From an uncultured Hyphomonadaceae bacterium (GTDB lineage Bacteria; Pseudomonadota; Alphaproteobacteria; Caulobacterales; Hyphomonadaceae), in the NCBI GenBank assembly GCA_938049795.1, contig CALLCD010000249.1, positions 1-7,393 on the forward strand: a stretch of 7,393 nucleotides of DNA. Reading direction: 5' to 3'. Both the position numbers and the translations under genes were made by a program. The notes beneath the pieces were generated by a model. That model was not told where the DNA came from and made no database searches. It saw only the letters and a list, made by a program, of their open reading frames with translations. Numbering within the stretch: position 1 is the stretch's first letter; the number at the start of each line of letters is the position of its first letter. This document shows, piece by piece, positions 5,537 through 7,393 of the stretch.

Positions 5537-5560
5537 GGGCGAACTCCTTTGATTGCCCCG

Positions 5561-5590
5561 ACTGTAGCGCGGATTGGCAGGGAGCACCAA
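5561..5590 (-). promoter_or_regulatory. Possible promoter of the SDR operon
   Basis: On the - strand TTGGTG (5585-5590) and TACAGT (5561-5566) are 18 bases apart, with 3 and 4 of 6 consensus matches. The position is sensible for the start at 5536, but the match is weak. Confidence 0.28.
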
Positions 5591-5646
5591 GAGGGGATTC
5601 GGTTCAGTGGCTTGTGAGGAGATGTCTCGCAAGATTCGCGTCATGA

Positions 5647-5675
5647 CTTACACCGCGCCCTTAGCGTGATAGACT
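5647..5675 (+). promoter_or_regulatory. Possible promoter of the divergent unknown gene
   Basis: CTTACA (5647-5652) and TAGACT (5670-5675) lie 17 bases apart, each with 4 of 6 consensus matches, about 40 bases before the ATG at 5718. A perfect 8-base palindrome, GTCATGAC (5640-5647), touches the -35 element and could be a half of an operator, though this is short enough to be chance. Confidence 0.38.
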
Positions 5676-5717
5676 GGGGTCGCAGAGAATATGTTTCAGA
5701 CACGGGAGGATCTGGCC

Positions 5718-6281
5718 ATGACAGACACCAGATGGTTCGTCAAAAAGCCGGACGGCGATACCTATTACGGTCGCATCTATAACGGCAAGGTCTACGAACT
5801 TATCCCCGCCGGTCTGCCGGAGATCACGATCGAAGATGGACGCGCCTATGTCGAAGAAGGCCCTTTGGAATATTATCCGGGGATCATTTTGGACGATTCC
5901 GATGCCAACACCGTCTTCGCCGATGAGGGTAGAACCGTTCTGAAAGATACGGGCGCGAGCGGCAATCTCGGCGGGTATATGGAATATTATTATACCGCAA
6001 CAAGGGACCGTATGGAGGCGAGCATAACGGCAGACGGTGGTCGCGTAACCGTCAATCTTGATAGCGTCTCGGGCGACACCGTCATTGACCGGACGGCCTT
6101 GCGTTCATTGCTGTCTTTCATTGCGACGGCGATGATCGGCAAATCAATCACATCCGTTAATGTCATACATGCCTCTTATAACGAATACACACAAAACGAC
6201 CTTCCCGTCCCCGTAGATAAGCCTTTCGGAGTGTCCGTGTATCTGGGCCGATTGCCCATCGAAAAGCAGGTCGGTTTTTAA
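5718..6281 (+). CDS. Hypothetical protein, Tyr-rich and acidic
   Basis: This protein of 187 residues starts MTDTRWFVKK. The ATG at 5718 is chosen because GGGAGG lies 8 nt upstream; an in-frame ATG at 5691 lacks such a site. There is no signal peptide, no transmembrane helix and no cysteine. About 14 tyrosines occur, clustered in DTYYGRIYNGKVY, EYYPG and MEYYYTATRD. Strand-like, acidic segments (up to about 95) are followed by a beta stretch (about 100-122), then an Ala/Leu/Ile-rich helix near RSLLSFIATAMIGK and a final beta-rich tail. It uses ATA, AGA and AGG codons more than the neighbours appear to, suggesting accessory or recent origin. It is transcribed divergently from the SDR operon. 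I do not recognise the family. Confidence 0.8.
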   Translation: MTDTRWFVKKPDGDTYYGRIYNGKVYELIPAGLPEITIEDGRAYVEEGPLEYYPGIILDDSDANTVFADEGRTVLKDTGASGNLGGYMEYYYTATRDRMEASITADGGRVTVNLDSVSGDTVIDRTALRSLLSFIATAMIGKSITSVNVIHASYNEYTQNDLPVPVDKPFGVSVYLGRLPIEKQVGF

Positions 6282-6305
6282 GCGAGGCTTCGGGAGATGG
6301 CCAAG

Positions 6306-6403
6306 CTTCATCCTGAGCACCGTCGAAGCCTCATCCTGAGCGAAGTCGAAGGATACGGCGTGCCTCCCGTCCCTCGTCCTTCGAGGATGCTCGGGGTGAG
6401 GGG
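6306..6403. repeat. Cluster of three REP-like repeat units
   Basis: Two direct units, CTTCATCCTGAGCACCGTC.. (6306-6328) and CCTCATCCTGAGCGAAGTCG.. (6329-6354), are followed by an inverted unit (about 6371-6403, reading CCTCACCCCGAGCATCC on the - strand). The direct and inverted copies can pair, as in bacterial interspersed mosaic elements. A degenerate relative lies at 883-909. The cluster begins about 25 bases after the stop of the unknown gene and may protect its mRNA 3' end. There is no spacing pattern or spacer length suggesting CRISPR. Confidence 0.75.
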
Positions 6404-6603
6404 TTCCATTAAGAGCAGACCACCCCTGTCCCTCAACGAAACCGGGGGACTGCGACCACACAGACCGGACGTGCCGCCATTGTTCGGCGCGATGGCTACC
6501 GTCTGTCCGGCCGCTTTGTTCCGGGATGGATCCCGCGATCAAGTCGCGGGAAGACTCCTCGCCTTGCGTCCGAACCCTGCCTCGCCCTCCCGCCATAAAC
6601 CCA
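6404..6603. other. Gene-free stretch between the repeats and the glycosyltransferase gene
   Basis: No convincing gene is visible here. It contains nested short inverted repeats: CCGGAC..GTCCGG enclosing GCCAT..ATGGC (about 6465-6512), and the perfect palindrome described separately at 6531-6551. No T run marks a clear intrinsic terminator for either flanking gene. It looks like an accumulation of repeat remnants between convergent genes. Confidence 0.5.
6531..6551. repeat. Perfect palindromic repeat, second REP-like family
   Basis: TCCCGCGA (6531-6538) and TCGCGGGA (6544-6551) form a perfect 8-bp stem around TCAAG. The element lies about 50 bases beyond the glycosyltransferase stop and could form a stable 3' hairpin on that mRNA. 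I associate this motif with dispersed repeats of alphaproteobacterial genomes; only one copy is present here. Confidence 0.6.
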
Positions 6604-7392
6604 TCACGCCGCAGCGATGATCTGCTCATAGGCGGCGATGGAGTCGCGGATGAAGACGGCTTTGGTGAACTGGGCTTCGTAGGCGGCGCGGCCTCCGGTG
6701 ACGAGTTTGGTGGCGAGGGCTTTGTCTTCGATGACAGAGCGCATGGCTGCGGCGAGCGCGTCGTCGTCATTTTTGGGAATGATGAGCCCCGACACGCCGT
6801 GTTCGACATAGGCCGCTGGCCCCACGGCGTCGGCGGCGACCAGCGGACGGCCCGCGGCCCATGCGTCGACTGTAACCGTGCCGAAGGGTTCGTAGCGGGA
6901 CGGGAAGGCGACAAAATCACATGCGGCCAGAAGCGAGCCGCGATCATTACGCCAGCCGAGAAAGCGCACACGGTCTGTAATCCCCAGCGCTTGAGCTTGT
7001 GCCTTGAACGCGCCTTCAAGCGGACCATCACCTGCAATCCAGACATAAAGGCCGGGCACAGCTTTGGCCGCGTCGAGCAATGTATCGAGGCCCTTTTTCT
7101 CGTGCAGGCGGGCGAGCGCAAGCGCGACGGGGGCATCGGCGGGCGTGTCGAGGCTGGCGCGGTCGGTCGGCTTGGCTTCGGCGAAATCGGCATAGGTGTG
7201 GACGATCAGCGAGCGGTCATCGGCGACCCCCTGCTCGCGAATATGGCGTAAGAGGTCTTTGGTCAGGCCGATATGCCAGTCGCAATTGGTAAAGCGCTCG
7301 CGTTTGTAATAGCCGCCATACCAGCCAATGGAACGGGCGCGATAGGCGGCGGGCGCAAACTGTCCGGCGCGGCCCATCCAGTATTCGATCAC
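6604..7392 (-). CDS. GT4-type glycosyltransferase (N-terminus beyond the window)
   Basis: The 263 or so visible codons cover the end of the acceptor domain and the whole nucleotide-sugar-binding domain of a GT-B retaining glycosyltransferase. The C-terminal Rossmann domain starts near PVALALARLHEKKGLDTLL (88-106), where Arg95 and Lys100 should contact the donor diphosphate. It continues with VWIAGDGPLEG (117-127), the RVRFLGWRND strand (141-150), and FPSRYEPFGTVTVDAWAAG (163-181). The EX7E motif reads EX7D here, Glu168 to Asp176. Family members usually have 340-420 residues, so about a quarter is missing. The GTG at 7390-7392 is only the first codon seen, probably an internal valine. Such enzymes act on the cytoplasmic side in lipopolysaccharide, capsule or exopolysaccharide synthesis; which one cannot be told. 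Confidence 0.9.
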   Translation of the reverse strand: MIEYWMGRAGQFAPAAYRARSIGWYGGYYKRERFTNCDWHIGLTKDLLRHIREQGVADDRSLIVHTYADFAEAKPTDRASLDTPADAPVALALARLHEKKGLDTLLDAAKAVPGLYVWIAGDGPLEGAFKAQAQALGITDRVRFLGWRNDRGSLLAACDFVAFPSRYEPFGTVTVDAWAAGRPLVAADAVGPAAYVEHGVSGLIIPKNDDDALAAAMRSVIEDKALATKLVTGGRAAYEAQFTKAVFIRDSIAAYEQIIAAA

Positions 7393-7393
7393 A

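Noticed and set aside
5537..5644. A 36-residue N-terminal extension of the SDR protein
   Set aside because: The start at 5536 has an AAAGGAG site at ideal spacing. The extension would include that site and the intergenic promoter region, and it does not look like protein.
6306..6403. A CRISPR-like array
   Set aside because: There are only three diverged units, two adjacent with no spacer and one inverted, so these are interspersed palindromic repeats.
6144..7193. A 349-codon - strand open frame across the repeats and glycosyltransferase
   Set aside because: It overlaps the well-supported glycosyltransferase in another frame, runs through repeat DNA and the 3' end of the gene at 5718-6281, and has Pro/Ser/Arg-rich shadow composition.
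6526..7251. A 241-codon + strand open frame
   Set aside because: It is antisense to the glycosyltransferase, starts inside the palindromic repeat region, and contains no recognisable motifs.

Overview
The window looks like chromosomal DNA of a GC-rich alphaproteobacterium. The reasons are the overall base composition, two dispersed palindromic repeat families with cores such as CATCCTGAGCGAAGTCGAAGG and TCCCGCGA..TCGCGGGA that I associate with Alphaproteobacteria, and an amino-acid leader peptide with almost no 5' untranslated region. I cannot fix the genus from sequence alone.

Layout, left to right. The 3' end of an unidentified + strand gene (2-178) meets the stop of a small lipoprotein gene on the - strand (179-721); a 10-bp A/T-flanked hairpin at 131-163 serves as terminator. 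A degenerate palindromic repeat (852-927) ends exactly at the stop of leuA (928-2460, -), the 2-isopropylmalate synthase of leucine biosynthesis. Upstream of leuA is the best-supported regulatory system here: a promoter, a 13-residue leader peptide with four consecutive leucines (2534-2575, -), and two mutually exclusive RNA pairings, the second of which abuts the leuA start codon. This has the logic of leucine attenuation, but it appears to act on translation because no hairpin is followed directly by a U run. Next is a TVP38/TMEM64-type membrane protein (2638-3327, -), preceded in the same frame by a 28-codon ORF with a very strong ribosome binding site (3331-3417, -).

The 386-base gap at 3328-3713 is not empty. 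On the + strand it carries a plausible promoter overlapped by a 24-base near-palindrome, a rod-like foldable segment, and a strong intrinsic terminator. Together they suggest an undescribed small RNA of about 145 nt. Beyond it are a probable two-gene operon on the - strand, an SDR-family oxidoreductase (4565-5536) followed by a lipoprotein-anchored SAM methyltransferase-like protein (3714-4538), and a divergent + strand gene of unknown function (5718-6281). The region at 6282-6603 contains palindromic repeats and no gene. The window ends inside a GT4-type glycosyltransferase gene (6604 to the right edge, -).

The genes are mostly unrelated housekeeping and accessory functions. I see no mobile element, CRISPR array, tRNA or rRNA. 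The material most worth following is non-coding: the leu leader and the candidate small RNA.
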